DNA from: UBA668 sp040081465
GTDB taxonomy: Bacteria > Actinomycetota > Acidimicrobiia > Acidimicrobiales > Ilumatobacteraceae
Length of the DNA stretch: 64,000 nt
Reading direction: 5' to 3'
Assembly (NCBI GenBank): GCA_040081465.1
Contig: JBEBGL010000002.1
Coordinates: forward strand, 62,001-126,000
Position 1 is the first letter of the stretch; every line of letters starts with the position of its first letter. Both the position numbers and the translations under genes were made by a program. The notes beneath the pieces were generated by a model. The model was not told where the DNA came from. It did no database searches and saw only the letters and a list, made by a program, of their open reading frames with translations. Positions 33,601 through 40,257 of this stretch are shown here, piece after piece.

Positions 33601-34038
33601 GAACCGAGCGAACTGAAGCTGGATGTCCCCACCGACGCATACCTTCCTACGGATTACGTGGAGAAGGAAGAGATGCGGCTCGAGGCATACCGTCGCCTGG
33701 CAGCCGTTACCACCAAAGCAGAAGTCGACGACATTCGAGTCGAGTGGGAAGACCGCTACGGCAAAGTGCCGTTACCCGCGCAAGCGTTGCTTGCCGTCGG
33801 CTCGTTGCGAGCCGAGTGTCATCGCATCGGGTTGAAGGACGTGCAGATCATCGGCAGCTACGCGCGCCTCGGGCCAATCAATCTGAAAGTCAGCGAAGAG
33901 ATGCGGCTACGCCGCTTGAGTCGCGATGCGCTACACAAACCGGAGCAACAGCAGATCGTTGTTCCCCTGCCGCGCAACACCGAGCCCGCGCAGTTCTTAG
34001 TCGACTTCCTACAACAGCTAACGCCCGTGGCGAACTAA
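30613..34038 (+). CDS. mfd: Transcription-repair coupling factor
   Basis: Removes stalled RNA polymerase from lesions and recruits UvrA. The protein is 1141 residues, the normal length. The UvrB-like N-terminal region includes LFPAWETLPFERVSPS and REALVEHRGEFAQRGAIVD. The RNA polymerase-interacting domain follows near 475 (GNYVVHYQHGVGQYQGM). The translocase has Walker A CGDVGFGKTEVA, DEEQRFGVQ, LTATPIPRTLEMSL and RGRVGRSGSRAYAY. The C-terminal TRCF domain contains LKLDVPTDAYLPTDY. The ATG at 30613 is chosen because homology begins there; the longer reading frame overlaps the divergent lipoprotein. Confidence 0.97.
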   Translation: MSLASLPRLLRDDPALTQALGDPSGFVAVPESARAIAVAALAQLSERRPLVVACPTGTDAGQLYDDLVQYMPPGEVELFPAWETLPFERVSPSVETMGHRLQVLWRLRSPERCPAVIVSGVRALLQRLGPGTMTVEPIHLRKGATLDLDSLLAELVRFGYRREALVEHRGEFAQRGAIVDIFPSTADSPIRIDLWGDEVDRLTEFAVNDQRSTDELAETFVFPARELIPSPEVRAHAAKLVATEPWGREQWERIAEGTLFDGMESWLPWFIGKGLVEEEKLLTDVLPSTAKVALVEPRRMRDRANDLLAEEDDLARALASTWARDPNRTFPRLHAETDRLLASGQAMWTISSVPETPDSPMVNASGWGPVVGDGEGLAGRLSALLADGFRVVVAADGEGSAHRMASLLLDRGLSFSVLDSAGAIDKQLTRPGGYVVTAPLHRGCNIPLAKLAVVAEADLTGRRRAHRRARPRKRQGTGLFEDLKPGNYVVHYQHGVGQYQGMVKRSIGGTERDYLLLNYKGGDKLYVPSDQIDALRQYVGGETPSLHRLGGSDFAKAKGRVRSAVREIAHELVILYQKRVNAVGHAFGMDTPWQHEMEQAFPFVETPDQRKAIDEVKVDMERAYPMDRLVCGDVGFGKTEVAIRAAFKAIQDGKQVAVLAPTTLLATQHGNTFADRFSGYPIRVEVLSRFLTAKEAKKVLEGLKNGEVDCVIGTHRLLQEGVVFKDLGLLVVDEEQRFGVQAKETMKKMKHNVDVLTLTATPIPRTLEMSLVGIRDMSLLQTPPADRQPILTFVGGWDERVAVEAIRRELLREGQVFWVHNRVQTIDMAAAKLRELVPEARIAIAHGQMDEGSLEQVVVDFWEGRYDVLVCTTIIESGIDMPTVNTLVVERADLLGLGQMHQLRGRVGRSGSRAYAYLFHPEEARLSEEAYERLRTIGEATELGSGFKIAMRDLEIRGAGNLLGESQSGHIAAVGYDLYCQMVTEAVGEMKGETPKEPSELKLDVPTDAYLPTDYVEKEEMRLEAYRRLAAVTTKAEVDDIRVEWEDRYGKVPLPAQALLAVGSLRAECHRIGLKDVQIIGSYARLGPINLKVSEEMRLRRLSRDALHKPEQQQIVVPLPRNTEPAQFLVDFLQQLTPVAN

Positions 34039-34065
34039 CAAGCACCGACTACTAAAGTCGGCGCG

Positions 34066-35253
34066 ATGGCGCAGCGCACACCGTCGATCGACAACGTGAC
34101 TGTTGCGGATCTTGACCGCGATCCGTATCCGCTCTATGCCCGCATGCGCGCGGCGCAGCCGGTGGCTTGGGTGCCAGCCGTCAATCTTTGGATGGTTACG
34201 AAGTGGGACGACGTCCACCGCGTGACCACCGACGAAGAAACGTTTACCGCTGTCGTCGAGTCGTCGCCGGTCGATCGTTGCTTCGGCCAGCCGACGATCA
34301 TCACCACCGACGGGCAAGTACATCGCGAGCTACGCAAGGCCACCGACCCGAAGTACCGGCCCGCGCGCGTCAACGAGTACATCGACGATCTGGTGCGTCC
34401 AGTGGCCAACGCTGCCCTTGATGAGATCGTCGCCGCTGGCAGTGCCGACCTTCTGACTGAATACTTCGAACCAATCTCGACTCTCTCGCTCGCACGTTCG
34501 ATGGGGTTCGCCGATGTCGACGTCCCCACCTTGCGCTCCTGGTTCCGCGGGCTGTCGCTCGGCGCCACGAACTTTGAACTGGACCCAGCCAAACAGGTGG
34601 CCGGCGATGCGACGGCGAACGAGATTCGTGAACTCGCCGGCGGTTTGTTCGAGCGGTTCAAGTCCGAACCCGACGAGTGCGCACTTGCTCAGATGCTGCA
34701 CGCTGGCATGCCAGACGGCACGACGCGTGAGGCGGACTTCCTGATGCCGACAGTGCTCGTCACCCTCCTGGGCGGAATGCAGGAGCCAGGCCACGGCGCA
34801 GGCTCGATCCTCGCCGGTCTACTCACGCACCCGGATCAGTGGGCGGCCGTGCGCGCCGACAGCAAGTTGGTGATGAAGGCCGTCGACGAAGGACTGCGAT
34901 GGATCGCGCCGATTGGAACCCAGACTCGGCAGGCAACCGTCGATGTAGAAGTCGCGGGAGCAACCATCCCGCGCGGCGACGCCGTAGCTGCTGTTGTTGC
35001 ATCAGCGTGTCGTGACGAGGCCAAGTTTCCGAACCCCGACGAGTTCGACCTGTTCCGCACCGAAAGTGAAACGGCAGCATTCGGATTTGGAAGCCACTAC
35101 TGCACAGGCCATTGGTTCGCGCGTCACCAGATCCGAATCGCGTTGGAGGTGTTGTTGGAACGAATCCCGCAGCTGCAACTTCCCGATGGCTTCATACCGA
35201 CATTCGTCGGTTGGGAGTTCCGAGCCCCCACAGCCCTCCCCGCTGTTTGGTGA
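34066..35253 (+). CDS. Cytochrome P450
   Basis: A soluble bacterial P450 of 395 residues. The heme ligand loop is FGFGSHYCTGHWFARHQ with Cys346. The K-helix ExxR is in DEGLRWIAP, and the I-helix region reads TLLGGMQEPGHGAG, where Pro replaces the usual Thr of the A/GGxE/DT motif; this may alter oxygen activation. QTRQATVDVEVAGATIPRG matches the beta-sheet segment of CYP proteins acting on small hydrophobic compounds. No ferredoxin partner is adjacent. The gene starts 27 bases after mfd, with a 6-bp hairpin (34045-34061) in between. Confidence 0.93.
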   Translation: MAQRTPSIDNVTVADLDRDPYPLYARMRAAQPVAWVPAVNLWMVTKWDDVHRVTTDEETFTAVVESSPVDRCFGQPTIITTDGQVHRELRKATDPKYRPARVNEYIDDLVRPVANAALDEIVAAGSADLLTEYFEPISTLSLARSMGFADVDVPTLRSWFRGLSLGATNFELDPAKQVAGDATANEIRELAGGLFERFKSEPDECALAQMLHAGMPDGTTREADFLMPTVLVTLLGGMQEPGHGAGSILAGLLTHPDQWAAVRADSKLVMKAVDEGLRWIAPIGTQTRQATVDVEVAGATIPRGDAVAAVVASACRDEAKFPNPDEFDLFRTESETAAFGFGSHYCTGHWFARHQIRIALEVLLERIPQLQLPDGFIPTFVGWEFRAPTALPAVW

Positions 35254-35276
35254 CTTGCAGATAGCCTCTGTGTCCA

Positions 35277-35879
35277 ATGAGCCAGTTGAAGAACCGCCTA
35301 CAAGCCCTGACGTTGCTCGACCGTGCATTTGCGGCGATTACCGACGAAGAACTCGCCGCGATTGTCGCGACGCTGCCCGAGGATCACGTGACCGCGCTCG
35401 ACGAGCTGTGCGGAGCACGCGAGGGCGGGTTCACCGATGTCGCCGCTCGCAACATTGCCGTGCGCGCCACCGCTGCACGCGGCCGCATGAGTGGTGAGCT
35501 CGAGACGATTTCGACGCTGGTGTGCGACCCGTGCCTCGAGAAGTGTGTCGAACTTCTCGGTGACGACGCCGACAACCCGACCGAAGAACAGTTGCTGAAG
35601 GTCACGCCAAAGCTGATCAAAGAATTCGGCCTGCCGGTCACGCGTTTGACGCTTGCCTCGTCGGTTGCTGGCGAAGCACCGGCCAGCGAAGTACTGACGC
35701 GACTGTTGAAGCACGACAAGAAGTTGGCGCTACCGCCGGTCGAGTTCGCACACATCGCAGCGCTGCCCGTCCGCGCCGCCGACGAAGAGATCAAGGCAAA
35801 GCGCAAGGCTGCGAAAGAACGCAAGCAGGCCGAAGCTAAAGCCCGCCGCGAACAGCAGTTGAAGGCCAAGCACCGCTAA
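35277..35879 (+). CDS. Orphan protein with CxxCxxxC motif and charged C-terminal helix
   Basis: A 200-residue soluble protein I do not recognise. The first half is mainly helical and contains LVCDPCLEKCVELLG (CxxCxxxC, about 82-90), a possible metal or redox site, followed by DNPTEEQLLKVTPKLIKEFG. The last 40 residues are a highly charged helix, EEIKAKRKAAKERKQAEAKA and further Arg/Gln, suggesting a coiled coil or nucleic-acid contact. It starts 23 bases after the P450 gene on the same strand and its 3' end is followed by repeat copy B. Codon use is like its neighbours. Confidence 0.7.
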   Translation: MSQLKNRLQALTLLDRAFAAITDEELAAIVATLPEDHVTALDELCGAREGGFTDVAARNIAVRATAARGRMSGELETISTLVCDPCLEKCVELLGDDADNPTEEQLLKVTPKLIKEFGLPVTRLTLASSVAGEAPASEVLTRLLKHDKKLALPPVEFAHIAALPVRAADEEIKAKRKAAKERKQAEAKARREQQLKAKHR

Positions 35880-35885
35880 CTGGTC

Positions 35886-35960
35886 CAGTCGAGTGTTTCG
35901 TGCCCGTACGCAGGCATCAAACACTCGACACCCGTCGCGGCGGCAGGAAACACTCGACTG
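35886..35960. repeat. Three-armed palindromic repeat, copy B
   Basis: Fills the convergent spacer between the orphan protein and ogt genes. Arm 1 is CAGTCGAGTGTTTCGTGCC (35886-35904). Arm 2 contains AAACACTCGA (35919-35928) and pairs partly. Arm 3 is GGCAGGAAACACTCGACTG (35942-35960) and pairs with arm 1 at 18 of 19 positions. The 18-base distance between arms 2 and 3, with a shared CCGTCG, equals that in copy A at 17513-17591. Here the long-range hairpin is the stronger one, the reverse of copy A. Confidence 0.85.
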
Positions 35961-35963
35961 GGC

Positions 35964-36530
35964 TTACTTGGGGGCGAGGAGGCTGAGCTTTCCTTGTTCG
36001 TGGTTTAGCAGCCAGGCCTTGGCGTCTAATCCGGCTGCGAAGCCGACGAGCTTGCCGTTGCTGCCGACTACTCGGTGACACGGCACGATGATGCTGATCG
36101 GGTTGCGACCATTCGCCGCACCGACTGCCCGCGACTTGCGCACGTCGCCCAGTCGACGAGCTTGCTCGCCGTACGAGATGGTCGCGCCGAACGGGATGCG
36201 GCGTAGCTCCATCCAAGCAGCGAGTTGAAAGTTCGTACCCACCGGATCGAGCGGCACGTCGAAGTCGCGACGATCACCGGCGAAGTACTCCGCCAGCTGA
36301 CGGCGGGCCTGCTCGAGAACGGCGCATGCCGCGGCCGGTCCGCCTGGTGCCAGCGGCACGTGCTCGGCGTCGTCTTCGCGCAACGGCACAAACTCGTTCG
36401 GCCACAACACGGCGCGCAGCCCACGCGGGCTAGCGATCAGTGTCAGTTCGCCGACCGGACTCGCGACCGTCAGTCGCGACAATTCGGAAGTGTCCCCGAG
36501 CATCGGCATGGTGGATTCGGTTCTGTTCAT
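35964..36530 (-). CDS. ogt: Methylated-DNA--protein-cysteine methyltransferase
   Basis: Removes O6-alkyl groups from guanine in DNA by suicide transfer to a cysteine. The protein is 188 residues. IPFGATISYGEQARRLGD is the DNA-binding helix region, AVGAANGRNPISIIVPCHRVV carries the acceptor Cys151, and GKLVGFAAGLDAKAWLLNHE is the C-terminal block. The ATG at 36530 is preceded by GAGGAGAG. It lies 11 bases after the Ada-AlkA gene, forming a two-gene alkylation-repair operon like alkA-ogt of mycobacteria. Confidence 0.95.
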   Translation of the reverse strand: MNRTESTMPMLGDTSELSRLTVASPVGELTLIASPRGLRAVLWPNEFVPLREDDAEHVPLAPGGPAAACAVLEQARRQLAEYFAGDRRDFDVPLDPVGTNFQLAAWMELRRIPFGATISYGEQARRLGDVRKSRAVGAANGRNPISIIVPCHRVVGSNGKLVGFAAGLDAKAWLLNHEQGKLSLLAPK

Positions 36531-36541
36531 TGGTCTCTCCT

Positions 36542-37993
36542 CTACAAGCTTGCCCATAAATGGTGCAGCGCGTACGTACGCCACGGTCGCCACGCCTCTG
36601 CACGTTGTGCAGCGGCAGCTGGCGAGGCCTCAACACCAAGCGCTTCTAGGGCGTGGCGCACGCCTACGTCGCTCGGCAGAAATACATCCGGGTCGCCGAG
36701 TGCGCGCATTGCGACGTACCCGGCGGTCCACGGCCCGATGCCGCGCAAGTTCTGCAACGCAGCGGTCGCTTCCGCGCGGTCGCTTCCGGCGTCGAGAACG
36801 ATCGATCCATCGGCGACCTTGGCGCACGCCTCGATCAGCGCCGCGCCGCGCGCTCGCGGCATCGCGAAGTCTTCCGGGCTGAGACCGGCGATGGTCGCAG
36901 CCGATGGAAACGCATGTGTGATCGAGCCGACTGGTTCCGCAAGCGGCTCGCCATGTGCGGCAACGATTCGAGCGGCGAGTGTTCGAGCACCGGCGACACT
37001 GACTTGCTGGCCAAGAACCGCGCGCACCAACAACTCGGTTCCGTCCGGGTGACCTGGAGCGCGCAGCCCGGGACGCTTTTCGAGCAGCGGCGCTAGCAGT
37101 GGATCTGCCGACAAGTGTTCGCGGATCATCGCCGGATCGCAATCGAGGTCGAGCAAGCGACGCGTGCGTTGCACAGCGGCCTGCGCATCGGCGACGTCGT
37201 CCAACGTCATCGCGCAAGAAACTGTCGCGCCAACAATCGTCACTGAGATCACTCCGTTACCGCGGGCGAGGCGCAGCGAGCGGCGGTACGTTCCGCCTTC
37301 GATGCTCTCCACACCGGGCACCGCGCGAGTCCCGAGGAAGCTGAACAGCGCATCACCATCGAACGGTTCACGACACGCGAGCCGAACGGTCAACGGTCCG
37401 GTTGTCGGTTGCGCAGCGGATGCCTTCGGAGCCTTCGCCAGGCGTAGATCGGTCGGCGACGCTGCGTACACCTCGCGCACGGTGTCGTTGAACTGGCGAA
37501 CGCTTTGAAAGCCGGCGGCGAACGCGACCTCGGTGATTGGAAGTGTCGTGGTCTCGATCAGGATTCGTGCAGTCTGCGCACGCTGTGCACGCGCAAGTGC
37601 CAGCGGCCCGGAACCGACCTCGGCGACGAGCAGTCGATGAACTTGCCGGTCGCTGTAGCCCAATCGAGTCGCGAGTGCGCCAACACCTTCGCGGTCGACG
37701 AGTCCATCGGCGATCAGACGCATCGCGCGACCGACGACATCGGCGCGGCTATTCCACTCGGGTGAACCGGGCGACGCATCGGGGCGGCAACGCTTGCAAG
37801 CTCGGTAGCCGTGCGATTGCGCCGTCGCAGCTGCACGGAAGAATTCGACGTTCTGACGCTTCGGCGTGATCGCTGGGCACGACGGACGGCAGTAGATACC
37901 CGTCGTGCGAACGGCCGTCACGAACCAACCGTCGAACCGCGGATCGCGGCTCTGGCAAGCCCGGTAGCACTGGTCGTCGTCAAGCTGAAGCAC
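36542..37993 (-). CDS. Ada-AlkA fusion: alkylation-response regulator and 3-methyladenine DNA glycosylase
   Basis: A 483-residue three-part protein. The N-terminal Ada zinc domain has four Cys at 35, 39, 66 and 69 (YCRPSCP, CKRCRPD), one of which accepts methyl groups from phosphotriesters. An AraC-type DNA-binding domain follows (about 85-175; LATRLGYSDRQVHRLL and FAAGFQSVRQFNDTV). The C-terminal AlkA glycosylase includes LLVRAVLGQQVSVAGARTL, an HhH in LQNLRGIGPWTAGYVAM, and the catalytic Asp442 in FLPSDVG. It both senses alkylation and excises 3-alkyladenine. Probably autoregulated with ogt as in the adaptive response. Confidence 0.93.
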   Translation of the reverse strand: MLQLDDDQCYRACQSRDPRFDGWFVTAVRTTGIYCRPSCPAITPKRQNVEFFRAAATAQSHGYRACKRCRPDASPGSPEWNSRADVVGRAMRLIADGLVDREGVGALATRLGYSDRQVHRLLVAEVGSGPLALARAQRAQTARILIETTTLPITEVAFAAGFQSVRQFNDTVREVYAASPTDLRLAKAPKASAAQPTTGPLTVRLACREPFDGDALFSFLGTRAVPGVESIEGGTYRRSLRLARGNGVISVTIVGATVSCAMTLDDVADAQAAVQRTRRLLDLDCDPAMIREHLSADPLLAPLLEKRPGLRAPGHPDGTELLVRAVLGQQVSVAGARTLAARIVAAHGEPLAEPVGSITHAFPSAATIAGLSPEDFAMPRARGAALIEACAKVADGSIVLDAGSDRAEATAALQNLRGIGPWTAGYVAMRALGDPDVFLPSDVGVRHALEALGVEASPAAAAQRAEAWRPWRTYALHHLWASL

Positions 37994-38025
37994 GTGACCA
38001 TTCTGGCCGCCGCCCGACCTATTGA

Positions 38026-38634
38026 CTAGCGGGATTCAGACATCACCATTTCGGTGCGTAAGCGGCGGGAAGCCGCGGCTACACCAGCATCCCAGCCCGG
38101 TGCTCGACCGCAATTGGGCGGAGCGATCCGGTCGACGTCTACGCCGCTACACACAAGCAGCCAGGCCGTTACCGAGTTCGAATTCCACATCTCGCCATTG
38201 CGGAGTTCATCGCGTCCCCACACCGGTGTCGGAACGGACGGCACCAAGTGGAGGACTCGCTGTGCACATTCCGGATCGCGCGAAGCGGGAAACACGGACA
38301 CCGCGAAGTGCAGATCCGGGATGATGCCATTTCGCCAGCGTCTGATCTCATACCGGAAGATTCGGAAACGACCCAACCAGCCCATCCCGACCGCGCCTTC
38401 GGCGACCACTCCACGCTGCGCTCCGTCGTCGTCGACGACAGGGGTCATCTCGATCACTACGCGGTGCTCGGTGTCGCGCACAATCAATGCTGAGTGATAA
38501 AGGTCGCATCTCGGTCGGCGACCGATCCATGCGGATGCTGCTTCGAATATCTTGCCCGAAGCTTTGACGACTCGTTGGCCTGCTCCGAGTGGAATCCAAG
38601 CCAACTCAACCGTGGCTTTCGCTGCGGTATCCAC
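38026..38634 (-). CDS. Conserved hypothetical protein with GEMWNSNS motif
   Basis: A 202-residue soluble protein. Recognisable conserved-looking blocks are AWIPLGAGQRVVKASGKIFE, LYHSALIV, VPTPVWGRDELRNGEMWNSN, SVTAWLLVCSG and GRAPGWDAG. I recall similar actinobacterial hypothetical proteins with LYHSAL and the WNSNS block; the spaced His, Cys and Asn could fit a papain-like hydrolase fold, but this is a guess. GTG at 38634 is chosen; a TTG 14 codons upstream is possible. It lies 32 bases upstream of the Ada-AlkA gene on the same strand and could be cotranscribed. Confidence 0.68.
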   Translation of the reverse strand: MDTAAKATVELAWIPLGAGQRVVKASGKIFEAASAWIGRRPRCDLYHSALIVRDTEHRVVIEMTPVVDDDGAQRGVVAEGAVGMGWLGRFRIFRYEIRRWRNGIIPDLHFAVSVFPASRDPECAQRVLHLVPSVPTPVWGRDELRNGEMWNSNSVTAWLLVCSGVDVDRIAPPNCGRAPGWDAGVAAASRRLRTEMVMSESR

Positions 38635-38682
38635 GCCTGTATGACACCACGGTGCGGCCTCGGATCCCAGAGGCAAAGGGCC

Positions 38683-39396
38683 TTACGCGTCGATGATCTC
38701 CAGTCGGACTCGCTTGTTGCCCTTGCCCTTGTTCTCGAGTTTGGTCACGCGAATGCGGCCTACCTCGTTAGTGCTGCGCACGTGCGTCCCGCCGTCTGCC
38801 TGCTTGTCGAGACCGACGATGTCGACGACACGAATCTCGCGCACGCCTTCGGGAATCATGTTCACCTTGGTGCGAATCAGATCCGCATCTTGAATCGCCG
38901 TATCTCGTGGCAAGAAGTCGACGACGATCGCGCGATCAGCAGCAAGCTCTGCGTTCACCAACTCTTCGATGCGCGGACCGAATCCCTCTGGCACCGGGTC
39001 GAACTCGAAGTCCATGCGCGCCGACAACGGTTCCATGTTGCCGCCGGTGACCGGCACCTTCCATTCGTTCCAGATCACACCGCACAAGACATGCAGCGCG
39101 GTATGCGTGCGCATCAGCTGATGCCGACGCTCCCAGTCGATCTCACCAGCAACGGTGTCGCCAACAGCGGGAAAGGATCCGTCGAGCACTGCTTCGATCG
39201 TGTGCCACACGTCGGATCCTTCCTTGCGCACATCGGTCACGCGGCGACCAGCGAGTGAGCCGGTGTCGTTAGCTTGACCGCCACCCGTTGGATAGAACGC
39301 GGTACGGTCGAGGGCAATCGCGTTCTCGCGGACCTCGGTGACTACTGCCTCGAAGGTGGTGAGGTACGCATCGCGTAGATAAAGCAGTTCAGTCAT
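38683..39396 (-). CDS. Alanyl-tRNA editing protein (AlaX family)
   Basis: Deacylates mischarged Ser- or Gly-tRNA-Ala in trans. The protein is 237 residues, with the AlaRS editing-domain features AFYPTGGGQANDTG, the zinc motif MRTHTALHVL (HxxxH), and DKQADGGTHVRSTNEVGRI (GGTH). The Cys that precedes GGTH in AlaRS is Asp here, a substitution also seen in stand-alone AlaX proteins. The C-terminal KLENKGKGNKRVRLEII is the SAD end strand. No membrane segment. Next upstream on the strand is the truncated ALDH gene, 15 bases away. Confidence 0.92.
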   Translation of the reverse strand: MTELLYLRDAYLTTFEAVVTEVRENAIALDRTAFYPTGGGQANDTGSLAGRRVTDVRKEGSDVWHTIEAVLDGSFPAVGDTVAGEIDWERRHQLMRTHTALHVLCGVIWNEWKVPVTGGNMEPLSARMDFEFDPVPEGFGPRIEELVNAELAADRAIVVDFLPRDTAIQDADLIRTKVNMIPEGVREIRVVDIVGLDKQADGGTHVRSTNEVGRIRVTKLENKGKGNKRVRLEIIDA

Positions 39397-39411
39397 GCAA
39401 CGAGTCCTTCT

Positions 39412-40257
39412 TCAGCGGCCGACTGGGTGCCAGACGGTCTTCATTTCGCAGAAGTCGGCGATGACATAAGGGCTCTGATCGTTTGGTTCGCCCCGAATCA
39501 ATCGTTTGACGTTCTCCGCGGCCTCCGCGATGGTCGCCGCATCGAGGTCGGGAGCGCCAGTGAGATCGACAGCGTTGACATCGCGATGCCCGAGCAGCCA
39601 CGGCAACATGTCTTTCGTTTCACCGGTGAGGATGTTGACGACGCCGCCGGGCACATCGGATGTCGCCACAACCTCGGCCATGCTGACCGCGGTTAAAGGC
39701 GACGCCTCGCCGGTTAACACGACTGCGGTGTTACCGCTGACGAGCGCAGGCGCAAGTCGAGAGACGAGCCCCAACAACGCCGGACTGTCGGGAGTGACGA
39801 TCCCGACCACGCCAGTCGGCTCAGGCATCGTGAAGTTGAAGTACGGGCCAGCAACCGAGTTCACCGTGCCAGCGATGTGATGAAACTTGTCGCACCAACC
39901 CGCGTACCAAACCCAACGGTCGATGGCCTGCTCGACTTGTTTCTTAGCGGCCGGTGCCGCGACTCCACAGCGAGACAGCTCCTCCACGAACTGTGACCGG
40001 CGACCTTCCATAACTTCCGCGACGCGATACAGAATCTGGCCGCGGTTGTAGGCGGTACGTGCAGCCCACCCTGCCTGAGCCGATCGAGCGGCCAACACGG
40101 CATCACGCAGGTCCTTACGCGAAGCCGATGCCACGTTGGCGATCAGCGAGCCATCCCCTGCGAGCACCGCGAACGTGCGACCCGACTCGGACCGCGGGAA
40201 CGCGCCACCGATGAACAGTTTGTACGTCTTCTGCACGTCGAGCCGCTCGGCCATCAC
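39412..40257 (-). CDS. Truncated aldehyde dehydrogenase-family protein lacking catalytic residues
   Basis: A 281-residue protein matching only the N-terminal cofactor-binding half of ALDH: KLFIGGAFPRSESGRTF, GVVGIVTPDSPALLGLVSRL, ALVSGNTAVVLTGEASPLTA and PGGVVNILTGE. The segment with the general-base Glu (LELGGK) and the nucleophile Cys is absent, and the end KTVWHPVGR corresponds to the far C-terminus, so the middle of the fold has been lost. There is no frameshift scar. It overlaps the full-length ALDH (ATGA). It is probably a structural partner of that enzyme rather than a decaying gene. Confidence 0.85.
   Translation of the reverse strand: MMAERLDVQKTYKLFIGGAFPRSESGRTFAVLAGDGSLIANVASASRKDLRDAVLAARSAQAGWAARTAYNRGQILYRVAEVMEGRRSQFVEELSRCGVAAPAAKKQVEQAIDRWVWYAGWCDKFHHIAGTVNSVAGPYFNFTMPEPTGVVGIVTPDSPALLGLVSRLAPALVSGNTAVVLTGEASPLTAVSMAEVVATSDVPGGVVNILTGETKDMLPWLLGHRDVNAVDLTGAPDLDAATIAEAAENVKRLIRGEPNDQSPYVIADFCEMKTVWHPVGR

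Noticed and set aside
34045..34061. 6-bp hairpin CCGACT/AGTCGG between mfd and the P450 gene
   Set aside because: Short stem with no T run and only 4 bases from the P450 start; not strong enough to call a terminator or regulator.
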